From: Folioceros fuciformis
Taxonomy: Eukaryota > Anthocerotophyta > Anthocerotopsida > Anthocerotales
Assembly (NCBI GenBank): GCA_049999805.1
Contig: JBNGIO010006165.1
Location: 110,470 to 174,469 of the forward strand
DNA length: 64,000 nucleotides
Direction of reading: 5' to 3'
Shown piece by piece: positions 12,231-26,561 of this stretch (within the stretch, counting starts at the first letter, position 1; every line of letters begins with the position of its first letter). The position numbers and the translations under genes are program-made. A model generated the notes under the pieces. That model had not been told where the DNA came from, did no database searches, and worked only from the letters and a program-made list of their open reading frames with translations.

Positions 12231-15200
12231 ATGGCATTCCCTCGCGGTTCTAAGAGAACTGTGTGTGGCCTCCCAGTAAGTCCGTCGAACGCTTTCATAT
12301 CGGCATCCAGCCTGCAGAATCCAAGCTGCACCTCTCCTCTTGAAACGGGAGCTGCCAGTCCTGAGCCGGAGGAGGTGGATGACTCGGTCAATGCCTATAC
12401 GTCGCAGGTCTGAACTTCATACAATTCCCTGGAAAGACATCACCCCAGACTGTCTTGAGAACGGACGATCGAGTCAAGTTACAATCCTGCATTCACTTCA
12501 AGTGCGGCCGCATACTTGAAAACCATGCGAGGTCGCAAAAGGAGCGTGACTTGTTTGCTCTCTGTTTTGGCAGATTTTCATGGCAGCTTTGCAACAAGGA
12601 AACAGGTGATCTGAAGGGATAGAGCATCGAATTGGATGACAGTATGAGGAAAGAAGAATTTAGTAAAACGCTCGCAATTTCGCTTCAGGATCGGGATCTC
12701 CTTCTACAACGCAGATACGCGACAGTTGCTCGTTCTGGACACTTGGGAAGACGCTTCTGAAGATTTCCCGACATTGCAGCTATGTCAGTATTCTATGTCC
12801 AATTGAGAAGCTGATTTTGCATTCTGCGGTTCAGGAAGCCACAAATTCGACTCCGCTCTTTGCCATACATTACTTGAGCCAAATGCTTACACAGCGAACT
12901 TATCGACTAGGGATTGTTTTCGCCCGTTTTAATTCCCTTCTCCCTTTCTTGTCGGGGTCGTGATATCGCATCAGTAAAGTACCAGGAGCAGCCAATGATC
13001 ATTTACACGAGCTCGAAAATGGACGAAACATTTGTTGCGGCACTCGAGAAGACAGGTTGTAACTGCAGACAGAGGCACTGCAAATCCGCAGAATTCATGA
13101 CGGAACACTCTAAGACGGTGGCTTAATTTCTTCGTCGCTGCACAGTCTCTGCCGATGAGCGCCCTGAAGTGAAGATCGTGAAGAGCTCCGTTTTTGCCTA
13201 TGAGCAGGCCCGGCACCGGTCAGATATTGATTTTGATGGCATCATTTTCGTGTATACTCGCGTACCAACATTCGACATACGCTGCAGACTGGCGTATTTA
13301 CGAATATCGGGAATGCCTCCAGAACTGAACGACAAGGAGAGAATGCAAGTTGTACGTCTCCAACCTTCTTCGAGGCTCTCTGTCTTCATCTAGGGGTGCG
13401 ATCACGTTCCTGAACGAAATCTAATGTACGCAGCTGAGCACGATGATAAATATGGAGAGCGACATGCAAGTTCGCGCTGCAGGTGGGCTTCTAGTTATAC
13501 TCGAGCAAGAGTCACTTATCTATCCTCTGCAGAATGAGGAGTATGACAGCAAGGAGATAGAAGTGACTGAGATCTCTGAGCTTTCTCTGTATCCTTCTTA
13601 AAACTAAATCCCCATGCCAAAGTTTTTCATCGCTAGCAGACTCATGTTTAGAGATCTGCTATACTGAATTGCTTGTTGGATTTCAATTCCGATGCAGAAA
13701 CGGATTTTTGAAGGTGGATGCAACAACCCATGACGCGTTGCAGATCTTCCAGGTTGATAAGCATCCAAGTTTTATGGGTATAGGGCGAGCTAAGGAAGGG
13801 TAACCTGGCCTCGCATCATCAACCTTGATGTAACTGAACAGACCTTCGAAAATTCTTAGACAAATGAGTTGGTCACATCGATCAGTTGCTTGGATGACAA
13901 TCTACATGCAGGTTCTCAGTCTTCGGAATGCTAAACAAGGTATGTGATGTCCAAGATGCGTTTCTCAAACAAAAACGGTATCTGAATGCGCAGCCGAGCA
14001 GATGTCTGAACAAGTTCCTAACGGTAACGTACTAAGTTGTCTCCTTCCCGTTTCAGTGTGTCACGATGGTTGGCCGGAGACTGATGAGGTAGATCTTCCA
14101 GTAACAGTGTTTATATGGAGCTCGTTACCTTGACTGAGGGCGAATGGCATCTCTTAATTGAGTCCGAGACGTTCTGTGAATACGGTCTTGGTGGTATGAC
14201 TGTGCAGGCTGTGGTTCTTGAGGCCAATTCTTGATCTCGAAGTCGTTAACGACCGCCTCGACACAGTATCCAATTCTTCACATATAATATGCTGTGTACG
14301 GAATACTGATTTGAGCAAGATTAGCTTTACAGATTCCCCTTGACCTGTTACCGGATATCGTTTCTGTTGGCTATGCCGGATCTGACATTTGCCCTACAAA
14401 GTGCATTAAAGCGGGTGAAGGATATCCCGCGTCTGCTGAAGGTACACGTCAAAAAACGCTAAAGCAATCTCTTGTACCAGGGTACGATGGTAAGTTCAAG
14501 GGATGTCTCTACTGAGCGTGGTGATCATTTGGACAATGAGTCCAGAAATTCAGCTCTCCAAGTTCACTTTCAACATCAAAGGACTGGCTTAAGTTTGTTG
14601 AGGTACGTAATGCTGTGAGCTGGGTGCAGTTGGGCATGAAACAAGACACAATGCAGTATCTGAAGCATCAGGTTGCTGACAGAGACCAGGGCTATGCTGT
14701 GTGGACTCAGTAAACATGATCTACATATGCATGGAAGTCATTCCTGGAGTCTAACTACCTTTTTCTGTTTTAGAGTGTCAGTTCTCTTCTGCAAATCAGA
14801 AAGATGCTCACAGTCACATTATCTCAAAGGCAAACAGATCAGGTTGCCGCTCTGAGATTGCGCATCGTTAGTAAGGTAATTGGTTGGAACATCAGGTACA
14901 TGTTTGAGAAGTCCGAGATGGAGCTTTACAACTTTAGGAAACAGAGCAGGCTAGTTAGGAGACGGTTCCGGAGTTTATGGAATGATTAATCTGACCTGTA
15001 AGCATACAGGTTGTGCAGTCACAAGACGGAGATCTCGGTCAAGTTCTTGAGCTGGTGGGTAACGAGATGGACGTTATGCTCATAGCTCAGTGTCTCAATC
15101 CGCTGTTCTTAACATAGTTGATTTGGCAATAGATTAACGGGGTGATCGACTTTGAAGAAAGTTTAGGAGAAGCCTGTGACACCATGATCCGACGTGGCAT

Positions 15201-18200
15201 ATCTCAGGAGGTTCAGTAGACATGACCCCTGGTGAAGTTAAAGACGCCGTTTCTCTTTTTGCAACTTTACTTTGAACTAAGGGCCTCGGTTATCTAAATT
15301 TTTCTATGTTCATGTAAGCATAACCAGCTGGATGAGTTGAAGGAGGCGTTTGAAGGGTTGCCAGACTTTTTGAATCAGGTAGTTTGTTGGACAAATGCTT
15401 GAGACGTATCGTGTTCCGAGTTGCAGCATAACTACGTCACCTTATTTCAACCTAAACCAAACCACCATCACAAGTGCCTCTGACTTTTATGTAGGTGGCT
15501 GACGCCGAGATTGGCCGGCTGCAAAGTCAGGCTCAACAACCGGGGGAAGCTTGCATTGTATACATCCCGCAAGTTGGTGAGCAGTAACTTTTTGGCTTAA
15601 TCAGATCACATTGGGAACTAGTTTATCCGGAAAGTCACTCCTTGTTTGTAGGTTACTTAATGCACTTCACCAAGGCAAAACTCAGTCAACATACACTGGA
15701 AAAGCTGCCAGATTTTGAGTTTGCGGTACGCCACTAGCCAGCACTTAGTTCAAGGTCAGAAACATTAGAGTGCATTTAGGAGCTGCAGGTAACTTTGAAA
15801 CCAAGCCCACTAAAAGTGTACTCTTACTCTATTCAAGTTTGAAGGAGGTGAGGATCACGATCGAAGGTTTTTCTATCACACGTCGAAGACACGGCAGCTA
15901 GATGATATGCTGGGAGACATTTACCACAAAATCCTGGGTTTCAAGCCATCTTCTAGTCATCTATCTTAGCAGAGTAATATGAGCTTGTCTTGTGAAACTT
16001 GGTTGTCTTTTCTCAGAATTGCTGGTGCTCCTGGACTGCAGACATGGAGCACGCTATTTTGGAAACGTTGCAGGCGAAAGTAGCTGGTTTTGCCCCATCC
16101 TTGAACGAGGCAACAGGCGTTGCAGCCGAATTGGACTGGTTCGTAGCTCATCCTCCATGACTCGATGGACACCTTTGCTTACAAGGAAAGCAAAGGAGTC
16201 GAGTTGATTGCTCTTTCGTTATGATTTGAATCACTACACTGTTCAATGCAGCCTTCTAGCATTGGCTATCAGCGCGGCAGAGTACAAGTGCGTCCGACCT
16301 CAGCTTTCGGAAGACAACATCTTGGTTATAAAGAGCGGGAGGTTAGCAACTCCTGATAGATTGAAAACTACAAGCGAAAGTTGTCAGAGCGTCTATGTAT
16401 CCCTGACCTGACAGTGCAATCTCTGGCTCACAGACATCTGCTCCAAGAATTGACAGTGGACAGGTTTGTGCCCAACGAAACCGTGGTAGAGGATGGTGAA
16501 GACACCGGTAAGGAATTATGTTCTGCCTCGAATGATTTGATGAGCGCGCTGTGCTAGTTGTGTCTCCACTAGTCCATGAACTGTGTCACGGTCGTCTCAC
16601 AGGAAGAATTCATGTGATAACCGGCCCCAACTGCTCTGGGAAAAGTATCTACTTGAAACAGGTGGGCACAGTGAGCTTTCGCTGTCCGATATTGCCCGAA
16701 CCAGGGACGTTCACCTGTGTCCCGTCTGCAGGTGGGAATCATCGTCTTCCTTGCTCATATAGGGAGCTTTGTCCCAGCCGACGAAGCGGTTGTCGGCCTG
16801 ACGGACAGGTAGTACTCCGAAACGCTGTCGGACTCCCATTTCTCATCACCCCCACAAAGCCAGTAAGAAAAGAATGCCCTGGTGCAGAATATTTAGTAGA
16901 GTGGCTGGCAAGGAAACTGTGCGAATTTCGCGGTCAGCCTTCATGATTGATCTCCACCAGATTTCGGTCATGCTGAGGTTAGCCCCATGGTATTATCTCT
17001 TAAAAGGGAAATGGCAACAGGAAGTGGTTCCAATTACCATGACTATAGACCCTAATGTGAGTGAATTTGTTCATACCAGGCACGCCACATCAAGATCCTT
17101 GTGCCTCTTGGACGAATTTGGGAAAGGCACTCTGACAACAGGTTTTTCCTCAAGAAGACACCACTTGCTGAAGCTCCGTGGGAAGGAAATGATGTTTGTT
17201 TTGACTGATGGATGCCGTGCAGACGGTATCGGACTTCTGTGCGCAACTTTGAAGTATTTTGCTTCTTACGAGCTTCCTCCAAAGGTTGCAAGCTTTAGTC
17301 ATGTACCGTACATTTAAGGCATCGGCAAAATGTTTTGCGTTCGTAACCTGTCACGCATACTGGCAGGTGTTTGCGACAACACATTTTAGCGAGGTGTACG
17401 ATGCTGGTATTCTGCCAAAGGTAGGACTGCAACAATACGACGTTACCCTGCATCTCCAGGATTTGAGAGATAATGGGGAGTGACCCTCTATTCTGCAGTC
17501 CGAAAGCATTTCCTTCTTCACCATGGGCATAGTTGAGCCAGTTCCGTCACCAGTTAATGCTCTGAGCGACGGAGACGTTGTATTTCTGTACCGGTACCTG
17601 CGTTAACCTTATGCTTTCCCAACTTTATTCCGGTTAACCAGCCTCCTTCGCAACCCAAGTTTGAGACCAATTGGTTGAGGCTTCCAAACTTGTGCTGATC
17701 CGCTGAGCACCTCCTGCAGGATTCTACCTGGACATGCAACCCCAAGCTATGGTGAGCCGGCGAGGCTAGTGGGCCTTACCGTCGCTGCCTTTCAGCTTCG
17801 TTCTGGAATCGCATCCTCACTAACTGTCATCGTTGATGCAGGACTTCACTGCGCCGAGATTGCAGGCAAGTGTTCCCTCCCTGCCGATATTCGTCAACAG
17901 CACACACACTCTGCAAACACCATGGAAGGGCCTTGAACATGAAGTATGTGATGTTCCACAACGTATTTCTGAACCAGCCCTTCAAGTAAAGACGTCACTG
18001 TTTCATCTGAGAGCAGGTGTCGGGCATGAGATACTTCATCGGGCTGGGGAAGTGGTACAGCTGCTGAGAGAGTGCAGACCTATCGAACGTCTTAAGAACG
18101 CCCGTACAGATTTCCAGGACCAGCTGTACAAGGTGCAGTGAACCCCCGACTCATACCTTAAGAACTCAGCAGATTACAGTAGACTAATTCTGGTTGGTAC

Positions 18201-18307
18201 AGGACTTGGGCCAGAAGCTTCTAGCATTTGATGCGGAGACTGGAGATGTCACAGCCTTCTTGAATGACATTTTCTCCGTCTCTAATCAAACTCAACCCCC
18301 GACATAG
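12231..18307 (+). CDS. MSH5: MutS homologue 5, meiotic crossover factor, about 35 exons
   Basis: Partner of MSH4 in MutSgamma, which stabilises recombination intermediates for class I crossovers in meiotic nuclei. Exons run from MAFPRGSKRT to the stop at 18305-18307. Landmarks: IGISFYNADTRQLLVLDTWE (12.7 kb), IVKSSVFAYEQARHR (13.2), IFQVDKHPSFMGIGRAKEG (13.75), LWFLRPILDLEV (14.2), FYHTSKTRQLDDMLGDIYHK (15.9), Walker A GRIHVITGPNCSGKS (16.6), VFLAHIGSFVPADEAVVGLT (16.75), FMIDLHQISVMLR (16.95), Walker B SLCLLDEFGKGT (17.1), the THF motif of VFATTHFSEVYD (17.4) and a C-terminal helical tail (18.1-18.3). Introns are mostly 60-130 bp. Three are non-standard: 13589-13697 (donor GTATCCTT), 14266-14351 (possible GT-AC) and 17866-18016 (GC-AG). 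No disabling mutation was seen. The first exon is poorly conserved, so the start is tentative. Confidence 0.92.
13589..13697 (+). other. Possible U12-type GT-AG intron in MSH5
   Basis: The donor is GTATCCTTCTT, a full match to the U12 GT-AG 5' site. The splice CT|A restores SELSLNGFLKV, the conserved MSH5 reading. The branch site before the CAG at 13695-13697 is only a weak match to the U12 consensus, so the class rests mainly on the donor. Confidence 0.55.
17866..18016 (+). other. GC-AG intron in MSH5
   Basis: The donor is CAG|GCAAGT, the classic strong context for GC donors. Only this choice joins GLHCAEIA to GVGHEILHRAGEV in frame. The nearby GT would shift the frame. Confidence 0.8.
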
Positions 18308-18462
18308 ACTTAAAACCAACTCAAACCCTTAGCAACGGGTTATTAGAGGATCGAATATTTCTTCTGTACTTCGCTGCTTCAATGTCGCTCTGTGCATAAC
18401 GCAGCCCTAACTTGTGGTAAACGCACAAATGACCCAACCTACGGGATCGTTGGTAGAAGTCC

Positions 18463-20553
<2,091 letters not shown>

Positions 20554-20939
20554 GAAAGCGACAATATCGGTTCTGTTCTTGCATGCCTTCCTTCCATACG
20601 CTGAAATCACTGTGCCCTGAGGATAAAAGGGCAACCATGTTTCGTCGGTGCCAGACGAGTCGGTTTATGCTCCGCATCTTGTCCCCGTCACAGGACTCTG
20701 ATTGACGGTTGTATGACCGCGTCCTCCGGCTTCCCGGCGAGTCCAGTCACCACCGTGGGTTTGAACTCCGCCTTCGTGCCGGGTTACCTTTCTGTGCTGC
20801 GTCCGCCTTCGTAGAACTAGAGTGCATTGACCTCAGCCGAGCTCACTCGATCATTTTCGCTTCTCCGTTCGCCGCATTGCGTTCCTTCCGAGTACGTCCA
20901 GCTGGGAGAGCGAGGCCCGGGTTTCCGCCGTCTCGCAGC

Positions 20940-23809
20940 ATGAAGGTGGTGGAGAAGCTAGAGGCGGGCGTGGCCAAGGGCCAGGTTGTCTTCTCCTTTG
21001 AGTTCTTCCCTCCCAAGACCGAGGATGGAGTGGACAACCTGTTTGAGAGGATGGACAGGATGGTTGTCCATCAACCCGCCTTCTGCGACATTACGTGGGG
21101 CGCTGGCGGATCTACCTCGGATCTCACACTCGACATCGCCAACAAGATGCAGAATATGGTGCGCGCTCTTCGTCCTTTCCGCTCTTGGATGTGACCAGCA
21201 GTAGCCGCACGAGAGACGGGAGTTTGATTGAGTGTCTGGGATCTGCAGATCTGCGTGGAAACCATGATGCACCTCACCTGCACCAACATGCCCGTTCACA
21301 AGATCGACGAGGCTCTGGAGACCGTGAAGAAGAACGGCATCCAAAATATCCTGGCTTTGCGTGGTGACCCTCCCCATGGCCAGAAGGAGTTCGTCACAGT
21401 GGAAGGCGGTTTTTCTTGTGCTTTGGATCTGGTATGCTGTGGTCTGGATCGTTTGTCAACTGCTGCGTTGTTACGAGAGGGGGTTGGCAAAGCTTGATTC
21501 TGGGGAGGGGGGGGACCGTATTGTTTCTCAATAGGTGAGACATATTCGAAAGAAGTATGGGGACTATTTTGGCATCACTGTTGCTGGATATCCTGGTACG
21601 CGCTCTTGAATCATCGCTCCATCCTTGTATGAGCCAGACTGTGATCTCGGGTCGGCGCAGCTCATGGCCATCTCTTGCTTCTTTCCTGTAGAAGCGCACC
21701 CTGATGCCATTTTACATGAGTCTGGGGCAACCGAGGAGGCCTATAAGAAGGATCTCGCCTACTTGAAAGAGAAGGTTAGCACAACTGCACGAGCTCTTGG
21801 GAAAACCTTTCTCCGCACAGGATCAGCTCGCAAGCCCTTTGCCTAAAAGGGTATGGGTGGGGACATTTGTGCAGGTTGATGCAGGGGGTCAAGTGATCAT
21901 CACTCAGCTTTTTTACGATACAGATGTCTTTCTCAAGTTTGCCAATGATTGTCGGGAGATTGGTATCAAGGTGCCAATTGTTCCTGGCATTATGCCTATA
22001 AACAACTACAAGGGTTTCCAGCGCATGACTGGGTTCTGTAAGACCAAGGTGATAAGACACGTGTCCATGCCTGTTGCTTGTCAGCATGCAGGTTGCACCA
22101 GTAAGTAACTGGTGCATCGCTTCAGGTGCCTGCAGAAATCATGACCGCTCTGGAGCCAATCAAGGATAACGAGGATGCTGTACGAGAATACGGGATCCAC
22201 CTTGGCACAGAGATGTGTAAGAAGATACTGGCTCACGGAATCGACTATTTGCATTTGTACTCTTTGAATATGGAGAAGTCTGTACTGGCAATACTTCAGG
22301 TACTATGCTGCGCACACCCTACCCTGGAGTCTGGATGGCTCAGTGCTGATGAATCGCACGCTGTGTAGAACCTGGGCTTGATTGATTTCAGTCAAGTTCG
22401 AAGGTCCTTGCCGTGGCGTCCAGCAACCAATATCAAGCGACTGGGGGAAGATGTCCGTCCTATTTTCTGGTGCATATCCTTCTCTTTCTCCAGTTTCTTG
22501 TTTGGTTCCATGTTTCGATTTGCACCGGTTACAGTGTCATCAGTGATCCTCTTTTGGTGCTTTGGAGACTCACATTCATTTGTATTCAGGGCAAACCGTC
22601 CCAGGAGCTATCTGTCTAGGACAACAGGCTGGGAAGAGTTTCCTCGTGGGCGCTGGGGTGATTCTCGAAGTCCTGCGTATGGCACTTTGAGTGACTATCA
22701 GGTAGGTAACCGGGTGCGCCTGGGTTAGTAAATGGTGCCAAGGATTCCATGGAGAATCAGGCTAAAGTCAGCATGTCCGAAGCATCCCTTTGTGTGAAGT
22801 TTGTTCACAGCTACTTGTCCAACTTGGCATGCAGTTTTTGAGGAGACGCTCTCGCAACAAGAAGATTCTCGAGGAATGGGTAGTACCACTCAAGACAGTG
22901 GAAGATGTCTACGAGGTCAGCACTTCATAGAGCAACATTCATTTCAAGTGTTCAAGAAGCCTTTTCTCATCTTTGTTGCTGTACTATAGAGATTTTCAAG
23001 TTACTGTGAGGGGAAGCTGAAAAGCATACCTTGGTCTGAGCTCGAAGGGCTCCAACCAGAAACTCTCCAAATCAATGATAAACTGGTGAAGATCAACTCG
23101 GAGGGCTTCCTCACAATCAACAGCCAGCCTGCAGTGAACGGAGAAAAGTCGAATTCCCCTACTGTGGGTATGTACGAGTATTAAAGCATTCCAGTATTCC
23201 GTTTTTGAGTTCCAAGTTTGATCATTGGTCGGGGTCCGTGGTTTGTCGTCCTCTCTGACTTCCGATAAACTATTTTCGGTGAAAAGGTTGGGGAGGACCT
23301 GGTGGATATGTTTATCAGAAGGCTTATGTAGAGTTCTTCTGCTCACCCGAGAAATTGGACGTCCTTGTTGAGAAAGCAAAAAGTCTCCCAAGTTTGACAT
23401 ACATTGCTGTTAACTCCAAAGGCGATCTGCGTTCGAACGTTAGGCCAGGAGACGTGAATGCAGTAACATGGGGAGTGTTTCCTGCAAAGGAGGTTATCCA
23501 GCCAACAGTTGTCGATCCTGCCAGCTTTCTTGTGTGGAAGGATGAAGCGTTTGAAATCTGGGATAAGGAGTGGGCGTCACTGTATCCAGAGGAGGACCCT
23601 GCTCGGGGAGTGCTGTCTGAGGTATGTGTCAGCCGATAGGCGTGATCCGTGGATTTCCTGAAGTTTGTCTGGTGGGTCATCCAAGCCCCCACACTGGCAT
23701 GATGCCCCGGTTTTTGTCATTGCAGATCCAGAACTCGTACTTTCTTGTGAGCCTTGTGGAGAACGATTATGTCCAAGGGGACCTGTTTGGGATTCTCAGC
23801 AGCGTGTGA
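20940..23809 (+). CDS. MTHFR: Methylenetetrahydrofolate reductase, 12 exons, 594 aa
   Basis: Reduces 5,10-methylene-THF to 5-methyl-THF for methionine synthesis in the cytosol; an FAD enzyme. Exons: 20940-21158, 21249-21431, 21535-21595, 21692-21774, 21875-22048, 22126-22299, 22369-22469, 22590-22701, 22835-22915, 22990-23167, 23287-23621, 23726-23809; all joins GT-AG and in frame. Catalytic TIM barrel in exons 1-6: [15 protein letters not shown] with the catalytic Glu region, [46 protein letters not shown] and [12 protein letters not shown]. The eukaryote-type C-terminal regulatory domain follows ([50 protein letters not shown]). Length is as in other plants (about 590-600). It appears intact. 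Confidence 0.97.
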
Positions 23810-25041
23810 TAGCGGCACCGCACGCCGGTCACTTATTATCCACCTGTCTGTTGGAGACTAGCTTAGGAAACGGCAGCAGAAGATTGAGCTCAGCTGATGA
23901 CTGAGCAGCGCCTATCACACAGCCTTGATAGGCTGTCCTGTAGGTCAGGTCCTTGTTGTCCATGAGGCGCAGCGGAAGCCAGAAATTCTGGTCGTCAGAT
24001 GTGTATGGTCGTCAATTTTGTGAATCGTCCGTGTCCCAACTTCTCATCACTCAGACTTTAGCTTAGTTCGCTAGGACAATTCTGATGACAATTTTTTGCA
24101 GCAGGTATTTGCAGAAACCCGCTTGCTGAACACTTGAGTGTAAATACGTACTGGATGTGCGGCTCTCACCGATCATCGACTTGAAGACTGGAGGACTCGT
24201 CGCGAATCTTCCTGGGCTTAAGGGAGTGTGTGAACTTGTCGTCCCCTTCACCGCGCTCATGACCGCACTCAGTAAGCTTGCGTTACCTAGACGTTGGATT
24301 ACACCAAAGGTGTTCGGTGGCGCAGGTGTGGAAAACCTCGGAATCAGGCCAATGATTTGCAACACCGTTGACAAGGTTTTGTACTTCTACATCAAAGGCA
24401 AGGCAAAGCGAAGGCGACAAGTTCTTCCATATTAACAGCAATTTGGGAGACCTGGTCTTCGCAGGCAGAGCAAAGGAGCTCTGCTGTCTGGTACGGTGCG
24501 CGGGAAGTCAAATCTCATGCGGTGCAGAGCAATCGCTGCGCACCTTCCCACGAAATGCTGGCCGTTGTACCAACGGAGCACGTGTGAAATATTTTTTGAA
24601 GGGTCTGTTTACGGACCGTTCACTTGGAGGGAACTTTATCCGCAAACTGCGGTAGCGTCCGTGAGGGTTTGATGCCGTTCATCGTGAAACCAACAACAAC
24701 CAGCGGACAGCTTTTAACGGGCCAATCGAGCGATTTCCTCTTCTTCTTCTTTTCTGTCGGCACATTTAAACTAGACATTTTTGTGTATGTTACAAAGCAT
24801 GAAGTGCAGTACGAAGTTGACAGGACTCAGGAGGAAGTATCAACCAGCGGAGACCACCAGCCTGATGTACAACACCCTCCCCCCCAATAACCTTAGTCCA
24901 CGAGGCACTTACAATGCATCCGGCCTCAATCCGTCGGCAGCCCGCTTATATCGGGCACGGGGCGGAGTTGTAGAGCACCTTGCGCCAGGCACCTTGAAAA
25001 GCAAGTCTGTTCCGTGCCATTATGTATAAGAATCGGTTATA
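23810..25041. other. Intergenic DNA downstream of MTHFR
   Basis: Contains the MTHFR 3' UTR and then unassigned DNA. The longest frame (24157-24435, plus) encodes about 90 residues with no motif I recognise. Base composition turns AT-rich near 25040, where a mobile element begins. Confidence 0.5.
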
Positions 25042-26257
25042 CAATCGACCCTTTGTAAATGTGACCTCCCTAAATATTATACCTTTACAAATATTATATG
25101 TATAGATGGGTTTGAGTATTCCCTAGTTGTGGAGTAAGGTTAAATTTAATTTTTCTATAAATATTATATGTTACTTATTTCATGAGAATAGGCACTCCCA
25201 ACCGCTATAATCCAATTCTATAAATTTTATTTTATATTTTATAATATATATAAATTAATCTTAAAATAACATGAATGTTATAGATATCTAACTTATCCAA
25301 GCACAATATGAGGACTTGAACACTTGAGATGGGCCCACTTGAAATGAGCCCAAAGAGAAGAGGAAAGAAGCAAGAAAGGGAAAAGGAGGAAAGAGAGAGC
25401 AAGGGAGGAGAGAGTAAGAAAGGGAGGAAAAAGAGAGCAAGGAAGGAGAGAGTAAGAAAGGGAGGAAAGAGAGAGCAAGAGAAGAAGAAAGGATTGACCC
25501 TTATTATGTTTGCATAAGAAATTGTTAATTACGAGGTAATAAATACATATATTATCTTTTCTACTTTGGATGCAGATGATAAATGCATGTACTATCTTTT
25601 CTACTTTGGATACAGATGATATATAGGCTTTTATTTAACCTACACTCAAAAATAAAGGTATTGATGTTGAAATTCTTCTAAAGAATATTATCAAGTAAGG
25701 CCTATTTTGGGTTTTGCTCAAATGGAAGATGCTATTAGGTCAAATAGAAGATGCAATTGGGGTCATACGCATATTTGTTTTAGAGCAACAACCAAATGAT
25801 ACCATGTCTACAATTAAGAATTTGCAACAAATTGAGAAACAAGTTTTAAAGCATGTTAAGTCCTCTTTGAAACAAGTAGAAATAACCCGTTTTTTAGGTC
25901 AATTTCAAGTTCATTTCTTATTTTATTTATGATAATTTATAATATTATTAAGAATTATAATANNNNNNNNNNNNNNNNNNNNNNNNNNNNNNNNNNNNNN
26001 NNNNNNNNNNNNNNNNNNNNNNNNNNNNNNNNNNNNNNNNNNNNNNNNNNNNNNNNNNNNNNTTATAATACTCATATTTATTACATATTTAATAAATAAA
26101 TAATAAATCATAATATAGAAAATATATATTATAATTTTCTTATCTTAAATTTAAATATTTTATTTTTGATAAATAGTTGAATTCTCTAATTGTTAGACCT
26201 TCCTAAATGTTACCCATGCCCTACTCCCAGCAGGTAATATTTAGGGAGGGTAGACTG
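25042..26257 (+). mobile_element. Pogo-like (Tc1/mariner) DNA element with TA target duplication and terminal inverted repeats
   Basis: The left end CAATCGACCCTTTG... and, as reverse complement of the right end, CAGTCTACCCTCCC... share the start CARTC(G/T)ACCC. Both then carry a CTCCCTAAATATTA block. Each end is flanked by TA (25040-25041 and 26258-26259), the usual pogo/mariner target. The interior is very AT-rich. A frame at 25714-25932 resembles the C-terminal tail of pogo/CENP-B-type transposases (acid/amide-rich helix, then LKQVEITRFLGQF). No DDE core is visible, and a 100-N gap (25963-26062) hides part. Internally deleted or decayed. Confidence 0.6.
25348..25492 (+). repeat. Polypurine (GA-rich) tract
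   Basis: About 145 bases nearly free of pyrimidines on the plus strand, with an imperfect repeat of agagagcaagg-aggagagagtaagaaaggga inside the pogo-like element. It could form triplex DNA, but no function is shown. Confidence 0.75.
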
Positions 26258-26561
26258 TAGTTAAGAGGAACCCCTTTTTTGATCCTAGGTGGCCCGGGTT
26301 TGGTCTCTTTCCTTCGTCCCTTTCGCCCATCTTGCTCTTCATTCGTATTTTGTCTCGCAACATAGACCGAACTTGGGCAGAGCCGCACGTGACCTTGATA
26401 GCCTTCTATCTAGTTTTTTTTTCTATTTTTAATATTTTTAATTATGGATCCTATGTTATATATACTATATGCTTCAAGTAATATTTCAGAGGTCGTATTC
26501 ATATTCTTTGCACTTCACTGATGTCCACTATATGAGATTTGATGACAATGTGATGTAGGTC

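Noticed and set aside
22474-22488. ATATCCTTCTCTT in MTHFR as a U12 donor
   Set aside because: The preceding GT donor (TTCTG|gtgcat) gives the exact conserved IFWANRP junction, so the motif is incidental.
24157-24435. A 92-residue frame as a gene
   Set aside because: No recognisable motif, partner exon or homologous feature. It is likely chance in intergenic DNA.
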